Source: Torymus aiolomorphi
Taxonomy: Eukaryota > Arthropoda > Insecta > Hymenoptera > Torymidae
Assembly: GCA_036365515.1 (NCBI GenBank)
Contig: CM070877.1
Span: 71,980,022-72,044,021 of the forward strand
Length of the DNA: 64,000 nt
Direction: 5' to 3'
The notes below the pieces were generated by a model. That model worked only from the letters and a program-made list of their open reading frames with translations. It had not been told where the DNA came from and searched no databases. The first letter of the stretch is position 1. Each line of letters opens with the position of its first letter. This document shows positions 9,504-20,001 of this stretch, one piece after another. The translations under genes were made by a program, and so were the position numbers.

Positions 9504-11833
9504 CTCCTGTTGTGATAACTGCAAAAATTATTATGCAGGCATTGTGGATTCTTAAGATAGGATGGGATGAAAATCTTCCTTGCGAGATTTCTAATCGCTG
9601 GAAAAACTGGTTGCTAGACCTCCCTTTTATTTCTGAGATTAAAATCCCTCGATGGAGTGGATACACTCGAAATCGTGAACTTATTGAAGTTCATGGGTTT
9701 GCGGATGCATCCAAATTCGCATATGGTGCGGTAATCTATCTGCGCCTAATCCAAAACAATAAAGTTCTAGTCACACTTCAAGTGGCCAAAACGCGAGTAG
9801 CGCCACTTAAAACTCTAAGTATCCCTCGCTTAGAACTTTGCGCCGCGTTGCTACTTGCAAGATTGAGCCATACGTTCATCGAGTCTTTCCCATCAAAGAT
9901 TGATAGTCTTCATCTATGGTCAGACTCAGCGGATGTACTTTTCTGGCTAAAAGACCATCCCTCTAGATGGGGAGTCTTTGTCGCTAATAGGTGTTCAGAG
10001 ATTCACACCCTGCTACCTGATGCATATTGGCATCACGTGCGGTCAGCTGATAACCCCGCTGATGTTATATCACGAGGCATAGAACCATCAAAGTTGGCTT
10101 CTCATCGCTTATGGTGGCAAGGCCCCGTTTGGCTTTCTGAGAGCGTCGAACCATGGCCTAGGTCACATGATGAGCTCAATTTCAACGTAAATAGTCTCAA
10201 TCTCCAATCTAGTCACACTCTAGTCGCTAGTAAGAACACTCCAGTTCCTGTCGAGAATACTCCAGAAATTTGGAGTCTCTTTGAAAAGCACTCTTCATTA
10301 GATAAGCTGTTAAGGATGGCGTCGTACTGCTTCAGATTCGTTAATCGAGTCAGCTCGAAAATAGAGCGCACGACATCGTCATGTCTAAGCCGAAGAAACT
10401 TGTACCTATCTTCTATTCTCACTCTCGAGTGGTTTAGAGATAGTCATTTTTCTTCCATTCAGGTTATTGCTAGTGAGATTGAGAACACCAGACTTTGTCT
10501 GATATATTTAGTCCAAACTGCATATTTTAAGTCAGAATTTCAACAATTATGTAGAACAGGTAAACTTTCGACTAAAAGCCCTTTGTTATCACTAAACCCC
10601 ATGATTCAAAATCATTTACTCAGGGTGGGCGGTCGACTCTCTCACTCTCTTCTCGAAGAAGATGCTAAGCATCCTCTTATTTTACCTGCTAAGTGTCACT
10701 TTACTACTTTATTAATCAGGGACGCTCACCAACGTACGCTTCATGGTGGTGTTCAGTTAACCCTTGCTACACTCAGACGACGTTACTGGATTGTTAAGGG
10801 ACGAGCTGAAGTTAAAGGAGTCATCAGAGCATGTACTACTTGCTCTCGCTATGCTGCGCGAGTGCCCTCCCAATTAATGGGCGAACTACCTAAAGCTCGT
10901 GTTTGTCAGTCGTCACCTTTCGAACGCTCTGGCGTCGATTACGCCGGGCCTATTCATCTGCGACTCACTAAATCTAGAGGTAAAGGCACGATGAAAGGTT
11001 ATATTGCCATCTTCATTTGTATGGCCACCAGAGCCGTTCATATTGAGGTAGTTGAGGATTATTCAAGTGAGGCGTTCATCGCCGCTTTTCATCGTTTCAC
11101 GGCTCGTCGAGGTCATTGCAAGGAGTTATACTCTGACCAAGGTACTAACTTCGTCGGGGCAGATGTTCAACTGAGACAGAGGGTAGATGCTTCGTCAGAA
11201 TTCTCTTCTCAAGTTGTTCGGTCTCTTACAAAAGAAGGAACCTCCTGGATTTTCAATCCTCCCAGTGCTCCCCATTTTGGAGGCATTTGGGAAGCAGCCG
11301 TTAAATCGGCTAAACATCACATGCGCCGGGTCATTGGGGATCAAGTTCTCACTTTCTCTGAACTTGCTACTCTTATGTGTCGCATTGAAGCATGCCTTAA
11401 CTCCAGACCTTTAACCGCTCTCACTGACGATCCTTCTGACCTTGACTTCCTATCACCGTCACACTTTCTCATACAAAGATCTTCATTTATAGTTCCTGAA
11501 GGAGATGTCACCAACGACAACGTTCCAGCAGGAAAGCGCTGGCTCTTGATCAGTCAGCTGGCCCAGCACTTCTGGAAGAGATGGTCAACGGACTACCTGA
11601 CGTCCCTGCAATCCCGTCAGAAGTGGAAACAACCTCAACCACCAGTCACTGTAGGCGAACTCGTGCTCGTTCGAAGCGAGCTCACGCCTCCAGCCAAGTG
11701 GCCCCTCGCCAGAGTTACCGCCGTCCATCCAGGGAGTGATGGAATCACACGCGTGGTCGACGTCCGCACGGCCACCACTACGTTGCGTCGCCCCATCGCC
11801 AAAATTGTTCGCCTCTTACCAGAGGAAGAATGA
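9497..11833 (+). pseudogene. pol: BEL RNase H, integrase and C-terminal domain
   Basis: This frame begins WLAPVV at 9497, one base out of phase with the RT frame; a single missing T at 9497 explains it. RNase H residues are visible as FADAS, IPRLEL, LWSDSADV and NPADVISRG. The integrase zinc module is visible as DAHQRTLHGG with CTTC. The integrase core follows with VDYAG, YSDQGTNF and GGIWEAAVKSAKHH, giving the three acidic residues. The C-terminus (FWKRWSTDYLTSLQSRQKW) is the BEL DUF5641-type domain. Apart from the entry frameshift this half looks intact. It ends at 11831-11833, 33 bases before the 3' LTR. Confidence 0.9.
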
Positions 11834-11852
11834 GGCCCGTTCGTCAGTTGAC

Positions 11853-11866
11853 GAAGGTGGGCGGAA
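11853..11866 (+). promoter_or_regulatory. Polypurine tract of the BEL element
   Basis: GAAGGTGGGCGGAA abuts the 3' LTR, as expected for the plus-strand primer. It is mostly purine with one T and one C. Confidence 0.65.
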
Positions 11867-12164
11867 TGTTGGCGATCCAGCGCCTCAACCAGCGAGACGC
11901 TGACGTCACCCAGCCTTAAAAGGCAATATACGGTGCGCAGCCAATGAGCGCCCTCCACGCGGTCCTCTCTCACCGCCCCTCCTCAACAAAGTCTCGCCGA
12001 CGGCACCTCGCAGCGCCGGCCGGCGTCAGTTCACGCGCGACGGCGAGAGAGACAGCAGCGGCTAAGTGTACGCCAGGAGGCACGACGGAGACTTCAATAA
12101 AGTTGCCATTTACCTCCACACGAAAGCCTTCAATTATTTGAACCTCCAGTCCACGATCCATCCA
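11867..12164 (+). repeat. 3' LTR of the BEL/Pao element
   Basis: It is 298 bp long, TG…CA, with one difference from the 5' copy, and is followed directly by the target duplication ATTTG. Confidence 0.95.
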
Positions 12165-12169
12165 ATTTG

Positions 12170-13464
12170 TAATTGTAGAATCCATATATTTTAGAAGACT
12201 AATAAATAGATTAAATTTTTAGTCGACTAGCCGCCGTATTCTTTAACGTCTTTTCACAAATATTGCATATTGCAACGATTTTTAGTATATTATTTTCACT
12301 AATAGTATGTCTTTTAAAGCCCTTATCCCAGTAAGAATGTTGAAGCTTAACCACTGTTTTCTCTCAAATAAAAAATAACTTATTAACTAAAGAGCAATTG
12401 GAGCAGCTAAAGAAAAAACTCGCACCTTAACCCTCAAATATAGCGAGTACATGATCGTATTTTGGTCAACAAGAAGTCCAGTTGTACTTGTGATGTTGCG
12501 ATCACCTCAACTGAATTTCAAAGAAAAACAATAGGTATTAGTGTATCTTCGTATTCTGAGAAAGCTCCTATACCCGCGCGAAATTTGAATTTCATCTCCA
12601 TAACTAAAAATGGAATTCTACTTTGACAATGTAACATACAGTATGATTGAAGCTGTCGTATAATATGTGTATAATTCATGTATATATACATGAATAATAA
12701 AGCGCTGAAACCGGGCAAGAGAGAGAGAGGGCAATAGCTGTGGTCATGCTCTCTCTTTCTAACGGGCACTTGGTGGGGGAGAGTGTTTCCCTCAACGCCC
12801 TTTCCTCCTTGTCCGTCACCATTTCCCCTCTACCCCCACCACTGTTAGGTGACCGAGAGAGATAGCATGACCACGTGCCGCCATCTTGGGCTTCACACAA
12901 TTTTCTAATTACATCGACCCTGACCCTATATTCACGATGTGAAACGGATTGAAACACGCTTGGAACGCAGTTTGGACGCGCATCTCGACGCGCATCTTGA
13001 CGCGCGCCAAGACGCGCCTCTAGTGTAGATATTCCCTAAGAGCGCGCAGTCTATGAGTATAAGTCTATGTCTCAAACATTCCGTATGAATTCGTGTTAGA
13101 TTTTCCGTTAAATACCGTTGCTGACAGGGTATGCGCTATTTGGCCCTAAAGCCCTGTTTCCAACATTCCGTGTGGAACCGTAAGAAGGAATATGGTCGCC
13201 CTATCATTCATTGGCCCGTGCCGTGTTGTTCTGCAGGGTTGGTCGTGTATAATACCGCGATATTATACATGATACCATTTATTATATAATACTTACAAGG
13301 AGTGTCACTCAGATCCGGATCATGGATTCACCCAGGGTCGTAGGATATGCTTTCTTATATAAAATTATGAAAGTCTGTACAGTCCCAGACCCTAACGCTT
13401 CCATTATTTGAAGTTATCAGGGCTTGAATTATTTAAAAATTAAGTAATTTTTCACTTAAAATCA
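12170..13464. other. Intergenic DNA with small inverted and tandem repeats
   Basis: No gene was recognised. A loose inverted repeat lies at 12738-12873 (GTGGTCATGCTCTCTC and its inverse), and a short run of GACGCGCATCT-like units lies at 12974-13018. Near 13299-13420 is one copy of a dispersed repeat (CTTACAAGGAGTGT, then CAGATCCGGATCATGGATT) also found inverted at about 29790-29890. Confidence 0.45.
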
Positions 13465-14152
13465 CCCATTTGGCGGCTAAACCTTCCTTTTATGTCTATA
13501 AACAAACCATAAAACATTTTTATGTGTTAAGACATGACATATTTTAGTGAAATTTATAACAGTTTTTAACAAAACTATCAACTATTATTTTATATTACCT
13601 TATTTGAATACATAAAACGCAAGTTTCATGTTTAAATAGCCCATTTTGCGGCTAAACCTTCATTTTCTGTCTACAAACAAACCATAAAACATTTTTATGT
13701 GTTAAGACATGACATATTTTAGTCAAATTTATAACAATTTTTAACAAAACTATCCACTATTATTTTATATTACCTTATTTGAATACATAAAACGCAAGTT
13801 TCATGTTTAAATAGCCCATTTGGCGGCTAAACCTTCATTTTCTGTCTACAAACAAACCATAAAACATTTTTATGTGTTAAGACATGATATATTTTAGTCA
13901 AATTTATAACAATTTTTAACAAAACTATCCACTATTATTTTATATTACCTTATTTGAATACATAAAACGCAAGTTTCATGTTTAAATAGCCCATTTGGCG
14001 GCTAAACCTTCCTTTTCTGTCTACAAACAAACCATAAAACATTTTTATGTGTTAAGGCATGATATATTTTAGTCAAATTTGTAACAATTTTTAACAAAAC
14101 TATCCACTATTATTTTATATTACCTTATTTGAAAATATGAAATGCAAGTTTT
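13465..14152 (+). repeat. 175-bp tandem repeat, four copies
   Basis: Units start at 13465, 13640, 13815 and 13990 with CCCATTTGGCGGCTAAACC and are close to identical. The last unit diverges near its end (GAAAATATGAAATGC instead of GAATACATAAAACGC). The AT-rich unit has no ORF and looks like a satellite. Confidence 0.95.
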
Positions 14153-14654
14153 GCTGATATTCTTGGTTTAATTAGAATGAAACCAAATGTCGAACCAGGA
14201 TTTATTCGCTAAACTTTCTTCATTTGGAGTCCAATATAAAGAATATAAAATAAATATATTCACTTGTCAGTCCTTAATATCCACCACTTCATTGAACAGA
14301 ACTGAAATAAATCATATTCTCAATTTGGTTAATTGAGCAGAATTGCAATCCATCTTGTAAATCCTGAAACATTACAAGAGAAAATCACAAAGCATCTCTC
14401 TTTATTTTACTTTTACATCAACAAAATGATTTAAATAACAAAATTTTACATATCTAATTGAAAATATTTCTGAAGCTGTTTGCTTTCTGTCCTTTCCAAG
14501 TTACTGCCAGTCTCCAGTTTTGGTGATTTCTTGAACACTTCAAAAGACGTTTTTCTTTCTTGATGTTTTTTTTTTCAGCAACATATTCACTATATCACTA
14601 TAAAATAAACGAACTATAAAATGAAACATCTTATCGCGTATAGTATCTGAACTG
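14153..14654. other. AT-rich intergenic DNA
   Basis: I see no coding potential, repeat structure or motif that I can support here. Confidence 0.4.
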
Positions 14655-14974
14655 CCCCGAATGCAGATTGCACGTTATGGCTCACGTTTTGATCAGCTGT
14701 TACAGTGAATCCACATTGCATGCCGTATGCCGTATGCTCTATGCGCTATGCCGTCAGAAAAAAAGTTGTTGTCTGAAATCTATAGGATTTATAACTCTAT
14801 GGTTATAAATCCTATAGGAATTGAAACCATAGAGTTATAAATATTATAGATTTCGGACAACAACTATTTTTCTGACGGCATAGCGCATAGAGCATACGGC
14901 ATACGGCATGCAATGTGGATTCACTGTAACAGCTGATCAAAACGTGAGCCATAACGTACAATCTGCATTCGGGG
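14655..14974. mobile_element. Fold-back element with ~150-bp arms
   Basis: The left arm (from CCCCGAATGCAGATTG) and the right arm (ending CAATCTGCATTCGGGG) are inverse copies over almost their whole length, leaving a short loop that is itself palindromic (TATAGGATTTATAACTCTATGG and its inverse). The arms include the repeated ATGCCGTATGCCGTATGC. A transcript would form one long hairpin. No target duplication could be defined. Confidence 0.85.
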
Positions 14975-15702
14975 GATACCGCTGATATTCTGCACGTACA
15001 AGTTTTACACCTAAGTTTTTTACACAAGTTGTTGTACACAAGTTGTTGTACACCAAGCGATTTTACACGATTGATTTATATACTGTCATAATTAGTACGC
15101 AGTGTAAAATTAATAAGTATAGGTTTAAATGGTGCATAAGTAATAAATCATCAGTGCAAGACTTTCTAGTGTAAAATATATTAGTGTATGTTTAATTAAT
15201 TCTTGTGTATACATTGCGAGTGTTTAAATAATATGTGTACACAGTACCCGTGTCAAAATAGACAGTATACAAAATTTATACAAATTATTCGTGTAAAAAC
15301 TGTATTATATGCAATGCCAATGGTGGCAGTGATTATTACTCGCAAGAACAAAATCCACTGCATGCAAGGTTAAAACTTCCAGTAAAATTTCCCCGATTCT
15401 TGATGATGGGCTTGTCTTATTTTGTTATAGTCGGAGCTCTCGAGAAATAGTTAATCCTTTTTAAGTCTCGTTCTCGAGGTCTATAGTCAAATGTATAACT
15501 GCACCTACGCGCTCAGAAAACGATTTTTGCGCAAGTCATAGCGTTTAGCAAGAATTTTAGGGTATCTAGTGGGGTTTTCGCGCCGATTAACTCGTTTTCG
15601 AGGTCTAGTCCAATGTCTAATTGCACCCACATGCCAGGGAGGCGATATTTGCGCAAATCAAAGCTTTTGGCGATAATGTGAAAAATGAAAAAAATTCAAA
15701 AA
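14975..15702. other. Intergenic DNA with a diverged ~125-bp duplication
   Basis: No gene was recognised. Segments at about 15467-15550 and 15590-15675 are related: both begin TCG, TTCTCGAGG or TTTTCGAGG, then GTCTA, and continue to TTTGCGCAA. ACACAAGTTGTTGTACAC-type short repeats occur at 15017-15055. Confidence 0.5.
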
Positions 15703-16389
15703 TTAAAACGTTAACATAGTTGCTGTTACTGTAATAATTGTAGCGGTTGAATTCGTTGTGGCAATTTTTTGGACAGTAAGTGGAATGTTACAGTCGTAAA
15801 TATTATTTTCGCAATTTAGAATTTCGAAATTAAAAACAAACTGCATTATCATATGTCGAACTGAAAAACGTCTATAATTGACTTCAATTTTATAGTGAAT
15901 CGTCGAAACTCTGGACGTCCTCCCCCCATCCCGTATTTTCGGCCAGGATATGGCGAAAAATAGTATATGCATCACGGGAGGAAAATTGTCCAGCCCACAT
16001 CTCGTGTGAATTGACACTTTATAAATTTGCGCATGATCTGGACTGTCCAAGTTTTGTTTATCGTCAGGCCGCAAAATTACTTTTTGCGGCCCGTATAGAG
16101 GCCGCGAAATACTAAATATAACTAGGTCTTGGCTGCACAGTATTTTGAGGTCTCCATACGGGACGAGAAAAGTCATTTTACGGTCTTCGGAAAAAAAAAT
16201 TGTATATGCTAGCACGAACGCAAAATGTATCATTCCCCCGAGCTCACATTTTGCGTCCTTGGTACATAATGTACTATCTACTCTCAAGGTACATAATATA
16301 CTAATTAACATATTATAGTTCATTTTACAATAAAACCTAATTAAAGCAATAATATTCAGTTTTACTATGCAATATAGTTTACAATACAA
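15703..16389 (-). other. 228-codon ORF of unknown nature
   Basis: This open minus-strand frame is long for AT-rich DNA, but I see no domain, signal or repeated motif typical of a protein family. It has an odd mix of Cys, Ile and basic residues and no neighbouring gene. It overlaps small inverted repeats (for example ACGCAAAATG near 16215 and its inverse near 16245). It may be a chance ORF within an unclassified repeat. Confidence 0.15.
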
Positions 16390-17032
16390 ACTCCTTTTTT
16401 CTCAGTGTGCCCGAAAATGTACTCTAAAAAGGTCACCGAAAATGAGCACAAAAATATTCCCGAAAATATTCCCGAAATTTTTTTTTCGCCTCTCCTATAA
16501 GTACAACAGATTTCTGTACATGTAAAATATATACATATATACAAATTGACTCTGAATTAAAGAACTATCTATCTGTCGTACGAATAGTATAAGCCTACTT
16601 TTATTTATTTTCCCTTTACATATACTTTTTAATAAGGTTTATTAACATAAGGTTTATTAACTTAAGGTTTACTAATTTTTTATTATTTAACTTATTTTGT
16701 TGCGTATGAGTAAATGATATATTTGTACTCGTGGTGGCAATTTTGGTTTTAATGTAAGTTACAAAAATTGAAAATTATTTATATGTTTACAGAATTTGTT
16801 ATTATAGATAAGCAAAGAATTAAACTTTTATATATATATTATGTACTATATTAATAAAACAAAATGTGTGTGTGTGTGTATATATATATACAGCGTGTGT
16901 CAAACTTCATGAGGTTAACCTCATACGTTTGACGTATCGAACGCGCGCTAGCATCGACCCGACGGAGCGCTTTTTTCGCTGTATGATCTAGATAGAAGAA
17001 AGTGCTGAGAAGAAGAAAGTGAGAACGAAAAC

Positions 17033-17068
<36 letters not shown>

Positions 17069-17224
17069 AATAAAACTTAAGGAAAAGAAAACCTACAGAC
17101 GAGAGGGACTCCCGCAAACACAGCCAGGCGAAGCGCTCTCAGCCTTTGTGTGCGCACCCGCAGCACCCGTCCAGTTCGCTTCCTCAGCTTTGCTGACGAA
17201 TGCCGACATAAATAGAGTAAGTAA
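16390..17224. other. Low-complexity intergenic DNA
   Basis: It holds a (TG)n/(TA)n microsatellite at about 16865-16892 and a (GA)n run at about 17037-17064. Repeated AAGGTTTATTAAC occurs at 16635-16675. The ORFs across it are microsatellite translations. Confidence 0.55.
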
Positions 17225-17523
17225 TAGCACAATTCTCCCTTAAATTTCCCTTTAAGTGGCCCCAAAAAAGACGAAAAAAAAATGCAAGAAGTTTTTTCTT
17301 TTTCCATATACCACACAATACATGAAAAAACTTTGGAACACAGAAAAATGGTTTTGTGACACAGTTTTAAACGCATATCATCGTATATCTTTGCTCCAAA
17401 GTTTTTTCGTGTATTGTGTGGTATATAGAAAAAAAGAAAAACTTCTTGCAGAGGTGTGCTACAAAATTTTCTTTGGTTGGATTTGTAGCCACTTAAAGGG
17501 AAATTTTCGGGAGAATTGCACAT
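17225..17523. mobile_element. MITE with long terminal inverted repeats
   Basis: Both ends carry CAATTCTCCC…TTTCCCTTTAAGTGGC. The arms also share the segments GCAAGAAGTTTTTC, TATACCACACAATA and AAAAAACTTTGGA. The arms are about 120 bp each around a short centre. It has no coding capacity. A second, half-length copy lies at 17845-18007. Confidence 0.8.
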
Positions 17524-17650
17524 ACACGTTAAAGTGAGCGCGATCGTGCGGCCCATTCCATCGCGCGCGCGCGCCGGGGAGCGTGTCTCGATGCAACCGC
17601 CGCGGCTGCGTGCGAATGCTCGCGCGCATTTCACGTATGGGGTATTATAT

Positions 17651-17765
17651 CACTTGTGTCCCTGGTAGAAAATTAACCATAAGTTGGTCAGAATATGGCT
17701 AAGCCATATGCTGGTTAAGCATATTCTGGCCAACTTATGGTTAATTTTGTACCAGGGGTTAAGTG
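17651..17765. mobile_element. ~115-bp hairpin MITE
   Basis: CCCTGGTAGAAAATTAACC at the left matches, inverted, the right end GGTTAATTTTGTACCAGGG. The inner arms AAGTTGG.CAGAATATG also pair. The whole element is essentially one hairpin. Confidence 0.8.
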
Positions 17766-17844
17766 CCGAGAAAATTTTACTCACGTATATGTATGTATGG
17801 CGCACGAGGGCATGTGCTTCTGCTTGTTTTCTCGGAATATATAT

Positions 17845-18007
17845 GCAATTCTCCCTTAAATTTCCCTTTAAGTGGCCCCAAAAACGACGAAAAAAATTTT
17901 GAGGCACACCTATGCAAGAAGTTTTTTCTTTTTCTATATACCACACAATATACGAAAAAACTTTGGAACACAATAAGATGGTCTTGTGACACAGTTTTAA
18001 ACGCATA
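17845..18007. mobile_element. Truncated second copy of the 17225 MITE
   Basis: It repeats the left arm and centre (to TTTTAAACGCAT) of the element at 17225-17523 and then stops, so the right arm is missing. Similarity is high, with an extra TTTTGAGGCACACC that corresponds to the right arm of the first copy. Confidence 0.75.
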
Positions 18008-18127
18008 ACAATTTTCCTTATGGTAATTTAACGTGGGAAAAATTAACGAAAAGTAGTCACTGATAATTAACCAATAGCAAGCTATTGAATGTGCCAACCA
18101 ATATTCCACAAAGAAGCAATTAAAGTA

Positions 18128-18366
18128 GAAGAAAAGAGCTTTAATTTGAGAGAAGAATCAGAAAAATCGGTAGATTCTGTGCAAAGTTACGTGGATTTGA
18201 AAATCGCGAAAAATGACAAAAATATACAATTTTTTGTAAATTTACGGAATTCTTAATATTTTTATCATTTTTTTTTTCCTTTTTCGCGATTTCAAAATTC
18301 ATGTAACTTTGCACAAAATCGACCGATTTTTTTGATTCTCCTCTCAAATTAAAGCTCTTTTCTTCC
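18128..18366. mobile_element. Fold-back element, ~90-bp arms
   Basis: The left arm (AGAAAAGAGCTTTAATTTGA) and the right arm (its inverse, ending AAAGCTCTTTTCTT) pair, as do the inner parts GTGCAAAGTTAC and GAAAATCGCGAAAAA. The spacer is AT-rich. Confidence 0.75.
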
Positions 18367-18586
18367 ATTAAAAATATTACTTATGTCGACTGCAATTTAA
18401 TATCAACTGATAAGAATTTTTCCATCGGTCTTACAGTCTTACAAATTAAATTAAAATAATTAATATTTATGGCAGTCAGATTGCCCTTGTTTATAATCAC
18501 CCCCGCAGAATCTGAAATAAAAACTTAATTAAATTCTGGAAAAAACTTTGTTAGCAAAGGACGATCTGACTGCCCACCACCACCAC

Positions 18587-18632
18587 ATTGTCCGACGTTT
18601 CGAGCCTGCTCCGGCTCCTCCTCAGGGACTGA
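18587..18632 (-). ncRNA. Minimal type I hammerhead ribozyme motif of the Penelope element
   Basis: Read on the minus strand the order is GTCC, then CTGAGGA, then stem-loop II (GAGCC…GGCTC), then GAAAC, then GTC, then GGAC. GTCC and GGAC pair as helix I. CUGAGGA and GAAA are the conserved core. Helix III is reduced to two pairs, A-U and C-G, with no loop, and cleavage would follow GUC. Penelope-like elements are known to carry such minimal hammerheads, which often need to act as dimers. Stem II has one unpaired G. Catalysis is inferred. Confidence 0.6.
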
Positions 18633-18737
18633 AATAAAACCCGCGATACACCTCCTTATATACCATGCACCCATACCCCCTTCTTTTCTCTTACCCCACC
18701 ACCCTCCACATTCCCCTCTCCAACTTGCCATTCTCAC

Positions 18738-19456
18738 TTAAATTAATAAAGAATGATAAATGTTATCTAATTTACTTGACTCTATCATTAAATTTACATT
18801 ACTCCGATTTCTTAGAATGTGAATACTTTCAAGGCTTTCCCTCTTATATTTATTCTTAATCCCCTGTTCCAAAATATCCACACTCCCAAAATCGAAAGAA
18901 TGCAAACTATTTAAACAATGTTCTTTCAAACCCGATGTACAACTTGAGCTGCGTAAACTATATTGATGTTCATATATTCTCTTTTTCAAATATCTACCCG
19001 TTTGACCAATATAACAACCATTACAATCCCTACAATTAATTTTATAAACAACTCCCGATTTCAAACATTTATCATCCTTGTCTTTACAATTACTAAATAA
19101 CCTTTCTAAATTATTATCATTTCTAAAGAAAACTTGAATATTATGTTTACTAAAAACCCTTCTAATCCTTTCCGACAAACCTCTAACATATGGTAAACTA
19201 AAATATGCATTCTTTCCATTTCTATTCCTTGTTTGATTATCTACCCACTGCTTCAATCCACCATTATAAATTTCCCACACTCTCTCATCAATCATTTTAT
19301 CAATAAATTTTACGGGATAACTATTTTTAATAAATGTTTCTCTAACTAAATTTAAATTCTTTTTCCTAAAATCTTTATGTGACAATTTAATCGCTCTGTC
19401 AATGACACCTTTGATCGCACCTGTCTTGTTTCCGAATTGGTGGTGAGAATCAAAAT
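18738..19456 (-). pseudogene. Penelope connector and GIY-YIG endonuclease
   Basis: The ORF proper starts at 19385 (215 residues), but the coding frame extends up to the frameshift at about 19460. The connector is about 120 residues long. The GIY-YIG nuclease follows, with VVYKINCRDCNGCYIGQTGR, the catalytic Arg in KKRIYEH, and the downstream LKEHCLNSLHSFDF and conserved Glu region (KRESLESIHI). A Cys-X2-Cys before the YIG motif is typical of Penelope endonucleases. The domain itself appears intact and ends at 18738-18740. Confidence 0.85.
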
Positions 19457-19806
19457 TTAAAATCTACCTGACCATGTAGGTTTTCTATACCAATCTAATT
19501 TCACTCTATTATTATTACCTCTAATGACTCTAATATCTAAAAAACTCAATTGATAATCTTTCTCAACTTCTTTTGTGAATTTAATTCTATCATGGATAGA
19601 ATTAAACACATCCACCATTTCATCCACAAAACATTCTGGTACAACTGCAAAAATGTCATCAACATATCTTTTAAAAATAATTGGCTGAAAAACCAACTTA
19701 GACAAAGCAATACTTTCCAATTTTTCCATTACTAAATTGGCTATAACAGGTGACAAAGGTGATCCCATTGGACAACCATATCTTTGTTCATATAGACTAT
19801 TATCAA
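19457..19806 (-). pseudogene. Penelope reverse transcriptase, C-terminal part
   Basis: This fragment copies element RNA into DNA in intact relatives. It carries GSPLSPVIANLVMEKLES, the catalytic box RYVDDIFAVV and the following SFLDIRVIR and KPTWSGRF. The upstream fingers and most of the palm are missing because of truncation. The frame ends at 19457-19459. One base out of phase, the sequence continues as LNFDSHHQFG and GVIDRAIKLSHKDF, joining the endonuclease frame. A lost A/T in the run at 19459-19464 explains the break. Confidence 0.8.
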
Positions 19807-20001
19807 TATATTATATAAATATATTTATATTTAATATTTTACAAAAAATGTCTGTCTAGCTAACATCTCCCCAAGTCGGAGTGCTGTTCGCCCGTCCTCC
19901 ACGTCAACAAAATACGGGAGTCAGCATGCAGAACTCGCGCTTGGACGATCGCCTGGCTGCTCAGCGCTAGGGCGTGCGTCTGCTGCTGTGCAGTCGTTCT
20001 T
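19807..20001. other. Junction sequence between Penelope and the inverted-arm element
   Basis: AT-rich TATATT tracts at 19800-19845 give way to GC-richer DNA. No gene is seen. Confidence 0.35.

Larger units (their letters stand above)
4948..12164 (+). mobile_element. BEL/Pao LTR retrotransposon, full length but defective
   Basis: The element is 7217 bp long with 298-bp LTRs that differ at one position (T in the 5' copy and C in the 3' copy, in ACGGTGAG versus ACGGCGAG). It is flanked by the 5-bp duplication ATTTG (4943-4947 and 12165-12169). The internal order is primer site, a 1.5-kb leader, gag, protease, reverse transcriptase, RNase H, integrase and purine tract, which is the BEL/Pao order. 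Near-identical LTRs imply a recent insertion. Even so, the coding region has a gag deletion, one frameshift and an altered RT active site. It may have moved with help from an intact relative. Confidence 0.95.
18480..19806 (-). mobile_element. Penelope-like retroelement, 5'-truncated
   Basis: On the minus strand the order is reverse transcriptase, then GIY-YIG endonuclease, then a 3' region with a hammerhead-type motif, which is the Penelope arrangement. The element is cut at about 19806 within the RT, just upstream of CPMGSPLSP, where AT-rich DNA takes over. The 3' boundary near 18480-18540 is approximate. A second, upstream terminal repeat is missing. Confidence 0.85.

Noticed and set aside
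16851..17117. 88-codon minus-strand ORF with a Leu/Ser run like a signal peptide
   Set aside because: The run is the translation of a (GA)n microsatellite.
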